Below, one piece after another: positions 51,349-59,426 of a stretch of DNA of 64,000 nucleotides. A model generated the notes under the pieces. It had not been told where the DNA came from. It did not search any database and saw only the letters and a program-made list of their open reading frames with translations. How positions within the stretch are numbered: the first letter of the stretch is position 1; the number at the start of each line of letters is the position of its first letter. Source of the DNA: Altererythrobacter sp. C41. GTDB taxonomy: Bacteria; Pseudomonadota; Alphaproteobacteria; Sphingomonadales; Sphingomonadaceae. Both the position numbers and the translations under genes were made by a program. The stretch covers positions 1 through 64,000 of the forward strand of contig NZ_JAEVFE010000010.1 in assembly GCF_016803135.1 (NCBI RefSeq). Reading direction: 5' to 3'.

Positions 51349-53019
51349 TCACTGGTTGCGCACGGCCTCGCTCGCCTGGCGGATTGCCTTGAATTCGGAG
51401 CCGTCCTTCCAGCCAGGCCAGCGCTCCGAGTTCGCGAGTTCGGTACCGATGTCGCGAAACAGCGCGATGTCCTGCACCGCGCCCGTGAGATCCCAGTCTT
51501 CGTTCCAGGCGTCACACGCCGCATGATAACAGCGCCCTGTGTAGTCATCGACCCAGGCCTGCCCCGCTTGCTTGCCTCCCTCGACGAGGTCGGAGGCACC
51601 GGCAATGCCCATCAGCAGCAACACAGGCACGCCGCGCTTGGCGAAGCTGAAATGATCGGCGCGATAGAACAGGCCCCGCTCAGGCAGACTTTCCTCGCTA
51701 ACCGTACGCCCCTGTGCCTTGGCAAGGCGCGCGAGGTCGTCTTCGAGCGCCCCCTGGCCCTTGCCGACGAGGATCACGTCCTTCGCCCGCCCGGCAGTCT
51801 GCAGGATGTCGATCCCGAGATTCGCAACAGTCGTATCGAGCGGATAGACCGGGTTGGCAGCGTAGTATTCGGAGCCCAGAAGCCCGCGTTCTTCTGCCGT
51901 CCAGAAGGCGAAGACCACGCTGCGCTCCGGCGACCGCGCGGCTTTGAAGGCGCGCGCGATCTCGAACAGCCCAGCGACGCCAAGTGCATCATCGTTTGCG
52001 CCCGCGCGGTAGATTCGCCCTTGCGCGTCGGGCTCGCCCTTGCCGTAAGCGTCCCAGTGCGCGCCGTAAATCACGGTCTCACGGGGCCGCTGCGTTCCGG
52101 TGATTTTGGCCAAGACGTTCTGGCTCTGCACCACCTCGTGCTCGACTGGGAATGCGGCGGTGAAGGTGGTTTTCAGATCGACCGGCTGGAAGTCCTTGCG
52201 CCGCGCCGCCGTGCTCAACTTTGCGATGTCGAGCCCGGCCTTGGCGAACAGAGAGTTCGCCGTCTCGCCAGAGATCCAGCCCTGCAATGCGAGGCTGGTC
52301 ACATCCTCGGGCTTGCGCACGACATCGTAGTTCTCGCCGCCGGGGCTCTCGACCACGTTCCAGCCGTATCCCGCGCCTGCCGTCTCGTGCACGATCAGGG
52401 CCCCCACCGCGCCGCGCCGCGCGGCTTCCTCGAACTTGTAGGTCCAACGACCGTAGTAAGTCATCGCCCGCCCGCCGAAGGCACCGGCCACCGGCTCCCC
52501 CTCCACGGCGTGGAAATCGGGGTCGTTGATCAGGAATACGGCGACCTTGCCCGTGAGGTCCACATCCTTGAAGTCGTCCCACCCGCGCTCGGGCGCGCTC
52601 ACACCGTAACCGACGAATACGAGGGGCGCGTTTTCGATACGCGCCGTGTCGTTCGGCTGCAGCGTCGAGAGATAGATATCGCTGGGAAAGCCGAGCGCCT
52701 GCGTCTCGCCGCCGTGCTCGAACGCCAGCGCGCTTGCCTCGCCCAGTTCCGTATGAAGCAGCGGTACGCGCTGGGTCCAAGTGCCGTTCTCGCCGCCCGG
52801 CTCGAGGCCGAGCGCTTGCAGCCGGCCGATCAGATAACCGATCGTCCGCTCTTCGCCGACCGTCCCCGGAGCGCGTCCTTCGAACTGGTCCGACGACAGT
52901 GTGCGGACCGTCTGCTCGAGTTTGTCGGCATCGATTCCGGTGGAATCGTCCGCCCCCTTCGCCGCACCCGGCGAGGCAAGACAAAGGGCCACAGCGGCGG
53001 CAGCAAGGCACGATTGCAT
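51349..53019 (-). CDS. M28-family zinc metallopeptidase, exported
   Basis: 556 aa from the ATG at 53019, which starts a signal peptide (QSCLAAAAVALCLASPGAAKG). A PA domain occupies the middle of the N-terminal half, and the M28 zinc ligands are visible in YGAHWDAYG (His), AGANDDALGVAG (Asp), AEERGLLGSEYY (Glu) and ADHFSFAKRG (His). It is a periplasmic or secreted aminopeptidase. An open frame continues upstream but without signal peptide. The gene reads away from the riboswitch-metE unit. Confidence 0.88.
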   Translation of the reverse strand: MQSCLAAAAVALCLASPGAAKGADDSTGIDADKLEQTVRTLSSDQFEGRAPGTVGEERTIGYLIGRLQALGLEPGGENGTWTQRVPLLHTELGEASALAFEHGGETQALGFPSDIYLSTLQPNDTARIENAPLVFVGYGVSAPERGWDDFKDVDLTGKVAVFLINDPDFHAVEGEPVAGAFGGRAMTYYGRWTYKFEEAARRGAVGALIVHETAGAGYGWNVVESPGGENYDVVRKPEDVTSLALQGWISGETANSLFAKAGLDIAKLSTAARRKDFQPVDLKTTFTAAFPVEHEVVQSQNVLAKITGTQRPRETVIYGAHWDAYGKGEPDAQGRIYRAGANDDALGVAGLFEIARAFKAARSPERSVVFAFWTAEERGLLGSEYYAANPVYPLDTTVANLGIDILQTAGRAKDVILVGKGQGALEDDLARLAKAQGRTVSEESLPERGLFYRADHFSFAKRGVPVLLLMGIAGASDLVEGGKQAGQAWVDDYTGRCYHAACDAWNEDWDLTGAVQDIALFRDIGTELANSERWPGWKDGSEFKAIRQASEAVRNQ

Positions 53020-53348
53020 AATAATCCCCCGGCTTGGGTGCGGCCTCTGCCTAGCCGCCAGGGTGGCGCTTGTGAACCGGGCCCGGAGGCTGATCGATCG
53101 ACGCCGAGTGGTTCGCGGAGGCATGCGATGGCCGATGCGTGCTTCCGCGAACAAAGCCGTCGTTCCCACGTCGAATCTTACCCACCGTAACCAGCCATAT
53201 GTTCATGCACCACGCGGATTTTCGCGTCGCAGAATTGGGAAATGGCGCTGGGTGACGTGGCGGACGGCGATTGGATGGAAACGATGGCTGGTTACCCAGT
53301 CAGCAATGCTAATTCCTGATGAGGAGCCCAGCGGGTGTTGGGGCATAG
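53020..53348. other. Intergenic stretch above the M28 gene
   Basis: About 330 bp with a copy of the dispersed element at 53148-53204. The M28 promoter should be here. Open frames in this stretch lack recognisable content. Confidence 0.4.
53148..53204. repeat. Dispersed 57-bp element, copy 4
   Basis: CGAACAAAGCCGTCGTT with CAGCCATATGTTC at +44, a weaker match of the second block. Confidence 0.5.
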
Positions 53349-53489
53349 CGGCGCCTCGTAGGGGCAGTGGTGGCGCTGGCGTTTCTCGTGCCCCTGTTCG
53401 GAATCAGCCTTGCCCTGGTGGTTCTGGCCGAGCGCCTCATGTTGCGTCGCGCGGCTTCAACGAGGCGCTTCGCAAGCCTTCGCGGCTGA
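53349..53489 (+). pseudogene. Possible C-terminal remnant of a PepSY-type membrane protein
   Basis: A 46-codon frame reads RRLVGAVVALAFLVPLFGIS, LALVVLAERLMLRR and then an Arg-rich tail to a stop at 53487-53489. This hydrophobic segment plus ERL..RR tail resembles the end of PepSY-associated transmembrane proteins. It is closed by a stop codon just upstream (53346), so nothing precedes it. Only a scrap; identification is weak. Confidence 0.3.
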
Positions 53490-53567
53490 AGATCGAAGGA
53501 CGCATATAAAGAAATCCTTATATCGAGACTTGACCCGATCGAGTGAAGCGCCGATTGTCTCCCCGTC

Positions 53568-53760
53568 GAGGTTCTCCGGCCGGTTCGCCGCGCCGGAGCT
53601 AAGACGGGAAGCCGGTGCGCCCCGCAGGGCAAGGCCGGCGCTGCCCCCGCAACTGTAAGCGGCGAGCGGCGGTCCATTCACGTCACTGGGGGCTCGCCTC
53701 CGGGAAGGCGGACCGCTCCGTGTTGACCCGCGAGTCAGGAGACCTGCCTCCGACGCGATA
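53568..53760 (+). ncRNA. Cobalamin (AdoCbl) riboswitch
   Basis: The conserved B12-box elements occur in order: AGACGGGAAGCCGGTG (around 53601), then GCTGCCCCCGCAACTGTAAGCGG split across 53639-53662, CACTGG, GGGAAGGCGG and finally the CGCGAGTCAGGAGACCTGCC block near 53729-53748. These are the diagnostic boxes of cobalamin riboswitches. It lies about 110 nt before metE, the cobalamin-independent methionine synthase, so ligand binding should shut off metE when B12 is available, favouring MetH. Confidence 0.95.
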
Positions 53761-53871
53761 ACGTCCACCGGCGGGGTGCCCGGTCTGGTCGCTTGCATGG
53801 CGCGCGTCCGGGTTTCCCGCCGCGCGTCCGGCGCGCGCGCCCGATCGGTCATCCCGTCTTCATCGGGGTAA

Positions 53872-56181
53872 ATGAAGATGACCGTTTCCGTAGCTACCTT
53901 GGGGTTCCCCCGCATCGGCCCGCGCCGCGAACTGAAGTTCACGCTCGAGAAATTCTGGGCCGGCAAGATCACCCAAACCGAACTGGAAGACGCCGCCGCC
54001 GGCCTCAGGACTGCGGCGTGGGCGCGGCAGAAGGCGCTCGGCGCCGACTGGCTGCCATCGAACGATTTCTCGCTCTACGATCACGTGCTCGACACCAGCA
54101 TGATGCTCGGCGCGATCCCCGCGAGATACGATGTCGAGAGCGCCGAAGACGCCGGGCTCGAAACCTATTTCGCGATGGCGCGCGGCACGACTGGCGGCTC
54201 GCGCTGCCGGCACGCGCATGGCAGCGTCACCGCCGGCGAGATGACCAAGTGGTTCGACACCAACTACCACTTCATCGTCCCCGAGATCGAACCGGGTGCC
54301 AGGCTGCAACTCGGCAGGCCCAAGCCGCTCGAGGAATATCGCGAGGCCAGGGCCCAGGGGTTCGAGACGCGCCCGGTGCTGCTCGGGCCGATCACCTGGC
54401 TGAGCCTCGCCAAGGGGCACGGCGTCGATCCGTTCGACCTGCTCGACGAGGTGCTGGGGCACTATGTGACCCTGCTCGGCCTGCTCGAGCACGCCGGCGC
54501 CGAATGGGTCCAGATCGACGAGCCGATCCTCGTCACCGACCTGACCGAGCAGCAGCGCCGCGCGCTCACCCGCGCCTATGCCAAGCTCGGTCGCGCTGGA
54601 CCGAAAGTGATGCTCACGACCTATTTCGGCGGGCTTGGGGAGAACCTGTCGCTCGCGGCCTCGCTGCCGGCCGCGGGGCTGCACATCGATCTCTTGCGCG
54701 CGCCCGAGCAACTCGATGCCGTGCTCAAGGCGGTGCCCAAGGACCGCCTGCTCTCGCTCGGCGTGGTCGACGGGCGCAATATCTGGCGCGCCGACCTTGC
54801 CTCGCTGCTCGACCGGCTGGACTCGCTGGCGGCGCAGCGCGACCTCGTCCTCGCACCATCGTGCTCGCTGCTGCATGTGCCGGTCGATCTCGAACTGGAA
54901 GGCAAGCTCGACGACGAGCTCAAACAGTGGCTCGCCTTCGCGGTGCAGAAGATCGAGGAGCTCGACCTGCTGCGCCGCGCGCTCAACGAAGGACGCGACA
55001 GCGTGGCGGATGGACTCGCGGTTGCCGCATGCGCCAGCGAAGCGCGCAAGACCGCCGCGCGCATCCACGACCGCGCAGTCGGCGAACGGATCGCTGCGCT
55101 CACGCCCGGCATGCGCGAACGCTCCGCCGGGCACGCCGAACGGATCAGCGCGCAGGCCGAAGTTCTCGATCTTCCAGCTTTCCCGACCACTACGATCGGC
55201 TCGTTCCCGCAGACCACCGCCGTTCGCAAGGCGCGCGCCGAGCACAACCGCGGTGTGCTCGACACGGCGAGCTACGGCGCGTTCCTGCGCGAGGAAACCG
55301 AGCGCGCGATCCGCTGGCAGGAGGAGGTCGGGCTCGACATGCTCGTCCACGGCGAATTCGAGCGCAACGACATGGTCCAGTATTTCGGCGAGAAGCTGTC
55401 TGGGTTCGCCTTCACGGTGAACGGCTGGGTCCAGAGCTACGGCTCGCGCTGCGTGCGCCCGCCGATCCTCTACGGCGACGTGTCGCGGCCCGAGCCGATG
55501 ACGGTCGACTGGTGGCGCTATGCGCAGGGGCTCACGGAAAAGCCGGTCAAGGGCATGCTCACCGGCCCGGTCACGATCCTCAACTGGAGCTTTGTGCGCG
55601 ACGACCAGCCGCGCGAGGCGAGCTGCCGTCAGATCGCGCTGGCGATCCGCGACGAGGTGCTCGATCTGGAGGCCGCAGGCTGCAAGGCGATCCAGATCGA
55701 CGAAGCTGCGCTGCGCGAAGGCCTCCCGCTACGCCAGCGCGATTGGCAACACTATCTCGACTGGGCAGTCGACTGCTTCCGGCTCGCCGCCGCCGGGGTC
55801 GGCAATGCGACGCAGATCCACACGCATATGTGTTATTCGGAGTTCAACGACATCCTGCCCTCGATTGGCGCAATGGATACCGACGTGATCTCGATCGAGA
55901 CCGCGCGGTCGCAGATGGAATTGCTCGAGGCCTTCGCCGCCTACCGCTATCCGAGCGCCATCGGACCGGGGGTCTACGACATCCACTCCGCACGCGTTCC
56001 GGGCGAGAACGAGATGGTCGAGTTGATGCGGCAGGCGCAGAAGCACCTGCGGCCCGAGCAGCTGTGGGTCAATCCAGACTGTGGACTCAAGACGCGTGGT
56101 TGGGACGAGGTCCGCCCGGCAATCGCCGCGATGGTGTTAGCGGCGCGAACGCTGCGCGCTGAAACACAAGTGGAGGCCTGA
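53872..56181 (+). CDS. metE: Cobalamin-independent methionine synthase MetE
   Basis: 769 aa, full length. N-terminal half starts SVATLGFPRIGPRRELKF; the C-terminal catalytic half has FPTTTIGSFPQT, the zinc ligands in IHTHMCYSEFND (His and Cys), SIETARSQ (Glu) and NPDCGLKTRGW (Cys). It transfers methyl from methyltetrahydropteroyltriglutamate to homocysteine. The ATG at 53872 or the one two codons later can serve as start. Controlled by the cobalamin riboswitch directly upstream; the thioesterase gene follows 4 bp after the stop and is probably co-transcribed. Confidence 0.96.
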   Translation: MKMTVSVATLGFPRIGPRRELKFTLEKFWAGKITQTELEDAAAGLRTAAWARQKALGADWLPSNDFSLYDHVLDTSMMLGAIPARYDVESAEDAGLETYFAMARGTTGGSRCRHAHGSVTAGEMTKWFDTNYHFIVPEIEPGARLQLGRPKPLEEYREARAQGFETRPVLLGPITWLSLAKGHGVDPFDLLDEVLGHYVTLLGLLEHAGAEWVQIDEPILVTDLTEQQRRALTRAYAKLGRAGPKVMLTTYFGGLGENLSLAASLPAAGLHIDLLRAPEQLDAVLKAVPKDRLLSLGVVDGRNIWRADLASLLDRLDSLAAQRDLVLAPSCSLLHVPVDLELEGKLDDELKQWLAFAVQKIEELDLLRRALNEGRDSVADGLAVAACASEARKTAARIHDRAVGERIAALTPGMRERSAGHAERISAQAEVLDLPAFPTTTIGSFPQTTAVRKARAEHNRGVLDTASYGAFLREETERAIRWQEEVGLDMLVHGEFERNDMVQYFGEKLSGFAFTVNGWVQSYGSRCVRPPILYGDVSRPEPMTVDWWRYAQGLTEKPVKGMLTGPVTILNWSFVRDDQPREASCRQIALAIRDEVLDLEAAGCKAIQIDEAALREGLPLRQRDWQHYLDWAVDCFRLAAAGVGNATQIHTHMCYSEFNDILPSIGAMDTDVISIETARSQMELLEAFAAYRYPSAIGPGVYDIHSARVPGENEMVELMRQAQKHLRPEQLWVNPDCGLKTRGWDEVRPAIAAMVLAARTLRAETQVEA

Positions 56182-56185
56182 TCCG

Positions 56186-56968
56186 ATGAACGAGACAGAG
56201 GGCGCGCGGCTGATCGACATCGTATTCCCCGGCGATACCAACCACCACGGGACGCTGTTCGGCGGGGTCGCGCTGGCGCATATGGACAAGGTGGCGTTCC
56301 TCGCCGCCTCGCGTCACGGCCGCGCGCCCTTCGTCACCGCCTCGTCGGAGAAGATCGACTTCGCCGCCCCCGCGCGCGAGGGCGACATGGTGGAAGTGAC
56401 CGGCCGCGTGGTGCGCGTCGGCACCAGTTCGCTCGACGTCGAGGTCGAACTGGTGGCCGAAGTGCCGGTATCGGGCGAGCGTCGGCTGTGCACTCGCGGC
56501 CGCTTCACGCTCGTCGCAAGGAAGGGGCTCGGCACGCGCCTGCCGCTTCCCCCTATGGCCGCACCCACGAATCCGGGCGACGTGCTGCGACTCGCGGAGA
56601 TGGTCTTCCCCGGCCAGACCAATCACTATGGCACGCTCCACGGCGGAGACGCGCTGCGCATGATGGGCAAGGCGGCCTTCATCGCCGCCACGCGCCATGC
56701 GCGCGAGGTGCTTGTCATGGCCTCATCCGACCGGATCGACTTCGTCGCCCCGATCAAGGAGGGCGACATGGTCGAGCTGGTGGCCGACGTGAAGATGACC
56801 GGGCGCAGCTCGGTCCGCGTCGCGGTCGAACTGTGGTCGGAAGACCTTCTTAGCGGAACGCGCGCGCATGCTGCGACGGCGCTGTTCACGCTGGTAGCCG
56901 TCGACGAAGGTGGTGCGTCGAAACCGATCCGCGCGTCGGCGGTGGGTGGCGTAGAGCGAGAGCCCTGA
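56186..56968 (+). CDS. Double-hotdog acyl-CoA thioesterase
   Basis: 260 aa with two hotdog repeats. Repeat 1 (about 8-110): IVFPGDTNHHGTLFGGVALAHMD; repeat 2 (about 131-245): MVFPGQTNHYGTLHGGDALRMMG. The N-H-x-G-T-L-x-G-G signature and the ITSS/ASSE(D)xIDF strand occur in both, as in YciA/ACOT7-type thioesterases. The ATG follows a GGAGG box and metE by 4 bp, so it lies under the B12 riboswitch, which is an odd partner for MetE. It hydrolyses acyl-CoAs in the cytoplasm; chain-length preference unknown. Confidence 0.88.
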   Translation: MNETEGARLIDIVFPGDTNHHGTLFGGVALAHMDKVAFLAASRHGRAPFVTASSEKIDFAAPAREGDMVEVTGRVVRVGTSSLDVEVELVAEVPVSGERRLCTRGRFTLVARKGLGTRLPLPPMAAPTNPGDVLRLAEMVFPGQTNHYGTLHGGDALRMMGKAAFIAATRHAREVLVMASSDRIDFVAPIKEGDMVELVADVKMTGRSSVRVAVELWSEDLLSGTRAHAATALFTLVAVDEGGASKPIRASAVGGVEREP

Positions 56969-57085
56969 CCAGCGACGCTGGACAAGCAGTTGCCCAGCGT
57001 CCTTTTTTATTGTTCGTCAGAAACTGAGCAATTCTTCTCGCGTCGGCGGGCTCGGAGGACGGCATTCCGTCCTCGCCTCAACTGG

Positions 57086-57330
57086 TCAGATTTCGGTTCG
57101 TTCAGCGAGCAAAGGCGCGTCCTCGATATCGACTCCGAGATATCGGACGGTGTTCTCGATTTTCGAATGTCCGAGCAGGATCTGCACCGCTCGAAGATTG
57201 CTGGTTGCTCTTGAGAGCATCGATGCCTTGGTCCGCCGCATCGAATGCGTGCCGTAGGCTTCGCGTCGGAGCCCGATGGTTGCCGTGTACTCAAGTGACC
57301 GAGATAATCGATCCTGCTTGGAAAGGCCGC
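57086..57330 (-). pseudogene. C-terminal remnant of a tyrosine recombinase/integrase
   Basis: The minus frame from about 57330 reads LRREAYGTHSMRRTKASML, then TSNLRAVQILLGHSKIENTV and RYLGVDIEDAPLLAERTEI. This is the last 60-70 residues of phage-type integrases, with the catalytic H..RR (box II start), LGH and the tyrosine (VRYLG). The core-binding and first catalytic Arg regions are missing, so it is not functional. It marks a decayed integration site next to the ParDE pair. Confidence 0.6.
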
Positions 57331-57486
57331 CGATCGTGTATGGCGGGGTCGAGGTCTGAATGTCCCATGATAGTTCTCCGATGACCTGAATTGGTCGATC
57401 AGAAGATATCAAAACGGTGGGCGGGCGTGGCGATTGAGCATCGCAGCATCTTGGCAAATTTTGCCATACCTGATATATCATAGTCC

Positions 57487-57726
57487 ATGTCGACGATGAA
57501 CATCTCGCTTCCGGATGCCCTCAAGGCGTTTGTAGACCAGCAGGTCAACGTGCGTGGTTACGGCACGAGCAGCGAGTATGTGCGAGAGTTGATCCGGAAA
57601 GATCAGGACATTCAGCGCCTTCGCGAAATGCTTCTGGACGGTGCAAGTTCTGCAGCCACGGCGCCGGTCGATACCGGCTATTTCCAAGGCCTTCGTGACC
57701 GCGTGACGCAACGCACGAGGGCGTGA
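57487..57726 (+). CDS. parD: ParD-like antitoxin
   Basis: 79 aa. Ribbon-helix-helix N-terminus (TMNISLPDALKAFVDQQVNV, then YGTSSEYVRELIRKDQD) typical of ParD/CopG-like antitoxins, followed by a flexible C-terminal segment that binds the toxin. Its stop overlaps the toxin GTG start (GTGA at 57723-57726), the normal arrangement of parDE. It should repress its own promoter and neutralise ParE. Sits beside the integrase remnant. Confidence 0.85.
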   Translation: MSTMNISLPDALKAFVDQQVNVRGYGTSSEYVRELIRKDQDIQRLREMLLDGASSAATAPVDTGYFQGLRDRVTQRTRA

Positions 57727-58049
57727 TTGCAAAACCGGTCATACCGCGCGCCAAAGCGCGGGCGGATGTCGACCTTGCGGTTGAGCATTACGCGGACGAA
57801 GCTGGGCCAGATGTGGCCTTCAACTTCATTGACGCACTCGAACAGGCCTATACCTTCATCGGCGAAATGCCGGCGACGGGATCTCCACGGTGGTCTCATG
57901 AGCTGAACTTACCGGGGTTGAGGACCATCGGGCTGAAAGGATTTCCGTGGCTTGTTTTCTATCTTGAATTCGAGACCCATGTGGATGTCTGGCGCGTGCT
58001 TCATACTAAGCGGGACATGCCAGCTTGGTTGGCCGATGTGGATAGCTAA
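57723..58049 (+). CDS. parE: ParE-like toxin
   Basis: 108 aa from a GTG that overlaps the antitoxin stop. RelE/ParE fold elements: AKPVIPRAKARADVDLAVEHY, then LEQAYTFIGEMPATGSPR, GLRTIGLKGFPWLVFYLEFE and VDVWRVLHTKRDMP, the closing strand with the conserved basic residues. ParE toxins inhibit gyrase; RelE-type ones cleave mRNA. Family certain, target inferred. Confidence 0.85.
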   Translation: MIAKPVIPRAKARADVDLAVEHYADEAGPDVAFNFIDALEQAYTFIGEMPATGSPRWSHELNLPGLRTIGLKGFPWLVFYLEFETHVDVWRVLHTKRDMPAWLADVDS

Positions 58050-58054
58050 CGCCG

Positions 58055-58111
58055 CCGACAAAGCCGACGCTTGCCGCGCTTCAACTGAGCGCCAAAACCG
58101 GTCCTTCCTTC
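58055..58111. repeat. Dispersed 57-bp element, copy 5
   Basis: CCGACAAAGCCGACGCTT begins 6 bp after the parE stop; a diverged second block CGGTCCTTCCTTC lies at +44. Confidence 0.5.
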
Positions 58112-58211
58112 ACGCGATGAGTTACGGCACCTTCGTTTGATCAAATCCAGACTGACTGACCCATAACGAGCGAATCCCAAGTTCGAGTTCTGGGTGTCGT
58201 CCGCCTTTCCC

Positions 58212-59426
58212 TTACATTTTGTCGAGCAGCATGATCTGATCGAGAAACGATTGGGCCAGCACAGCCGCCGCCCGGCGGGTCGCCTGGTGGTCGGCTTCGT
58301 CGCCGACTTCGTAGGTGTAGGCGGGAATGCCGTAGGTGGCGCTGAACCAGTTCTTCGCGGTCCCGGAGCCCGGATTGGCGTTGCGGCGCTCGATCGAGAA
58401 GGGATAGCCGGGCAACGCCGCTGTCTTGTCGCCCAGCCACCCGGCGAGGAATCTTTCCTCGCGTGCGCCGGTTTCGTCTTCCCCCTGAACGTAGAACAGG
58501 TTTCGCCTGGTCGAATGAAAGTCGAGCATGGCTACAGGACGAACCGATCGCGGCGCCGCGTCGAGCCATTGCTTTACCGCCTGGGTCTCCGGCTGCGAAA
58601 AATCGCCCCAGTCGCGATTCAGGTCTTTCCCGCCGCGATTGGCGCGCCAGTGGCCGCGGGCGACCCCGTCGGGGTTAAGGACCGGCACTGCCAAGAATTG
58701 AATCCGTCCATTGTCCAGTTGGCCGGCCTCGATCTCGTCGGCCACCGTCTGCAGAAAGGCTTCCATCGCGATCGCCCCGGATACTTCGGGCGGGTGCTGT
58801 CGGCCCAGCAAGACCACGAGCGAAGATGCGGCGGGATCGCCGAAGCGGACCGCGGAGATTGGTCGTCCATCGAGTGACCGGCCCAGCTCGACTCTCTCGG
58901 CCTGCGGCAAGGCCGCCAGGCGATCGAGCACGAGGTCGTGGCGATCCAGATCGAAAGGCTCCTGTGCCGCGACGATCCCGCTCCCGGCGGGAATATGCAC
59001 TCTCGCGCTCGATCCGTCTTCCACAACATCGACCGGCATGGCGGTTACCGTAGCCCCGCTTATCAGCTTCGGGAGGTAGCGGTGCCTGGCTCCCGCGTAA
59101 TCCAGCCGGACGGAAATGCCTTCGTCGCCGCGCGCGACGAAGCTGAAGGCATACCAAGGGCTCGGGTTGATCGGGGGCGCATGCTCGGGCGTGACGAGGA
59201 TGGCAAACTCGCGCTCACCCAATATCGCGCAGGTGGAGTTTGAGGCGGTCTCGAAATCGAATGCGACGCTCGCGCTCGCGGTCGAACAGCTCGACTTTTC
59301 GGAAGATGCGAAAAGCTCGGGGGGAGGCGCCGTAGCGCATCCCCCCAGGGCCGCCGCGGCGCCTGAGTTCCAGAGCAGACGACGCAGGCGACGCGACGCT
59401 TCAGAACTTCTTGCGCAGCTCGACAT
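58212..59426 (-). CDS. M14-family zinc carboxypeptidase (lipoprotein-like)
   Basis: 404 aa. N-terminal region has a lipobox-like AALGGC (Cys at about 29). The M14 zinc ligands are recognisable in RQHPPEVSG (His...Glu) and MLDFHSTR (His), with the catalytic region NRDWGDFSQPET and a C-terminal YTYEVGDEADH carrying the Glu. The N-terminal 120 residues form a separate beta-domain as in M14 AGBL/Nna-like and cytosolic carboxypeptidase-like proteins. The start at 59426 overlaps the TonB receptor stop by 26 bp. Probably acts on peptides or peptidoglycan fragments in the periplasm. Confidence 0.82.
   Translation of the reverse strand: MSSCARSSEASRRLRRLLWNSGAAAALGGCATAPPPELFASSEKSSCSTASASVAFDFETASNSTCAILGEREFAILVTPEHAPPINPSPWYAFSFVARGDEGISVRLDYAGARHRYLPKLISGATVTAMPVDVVEDGSSARVHIPAGSGIVAAQEPFDLDRHDLVLDRLAALPQAERVELGRSLDGRPISAVRFGDPAASSLVVLLGRQHPPEVSGAIAMEAFLQTVADEIEAGQLDNGRIQFLAVPVLNPDGVARGHWRANRGGKDLNRDWGDFSQPETQAVKQWLDAAPRSVRPVAMLDFHSTRRNLFYVQGEDETGAREERFLAGWLGDKTAALPGYPFSIERRNANPGSGTAKNWFSATYGIPAYTYEVGDEADHQATRRAAAVLAQSFLDQIMLLDKM

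Noticed and set aside
53568-53760. Open frames across the riboswitch (for example 53410-53658 plus)
   Set aside because: They read through the conserved cobalamin-riboswitch boxes and have no protein motif.
53793-56162. 789-codon open frame overlapping metE in another frame
   Set aside because: Arg/Ala/Pro-rich translation typical of a shifted frame; metE in the other frame has all family motifs.
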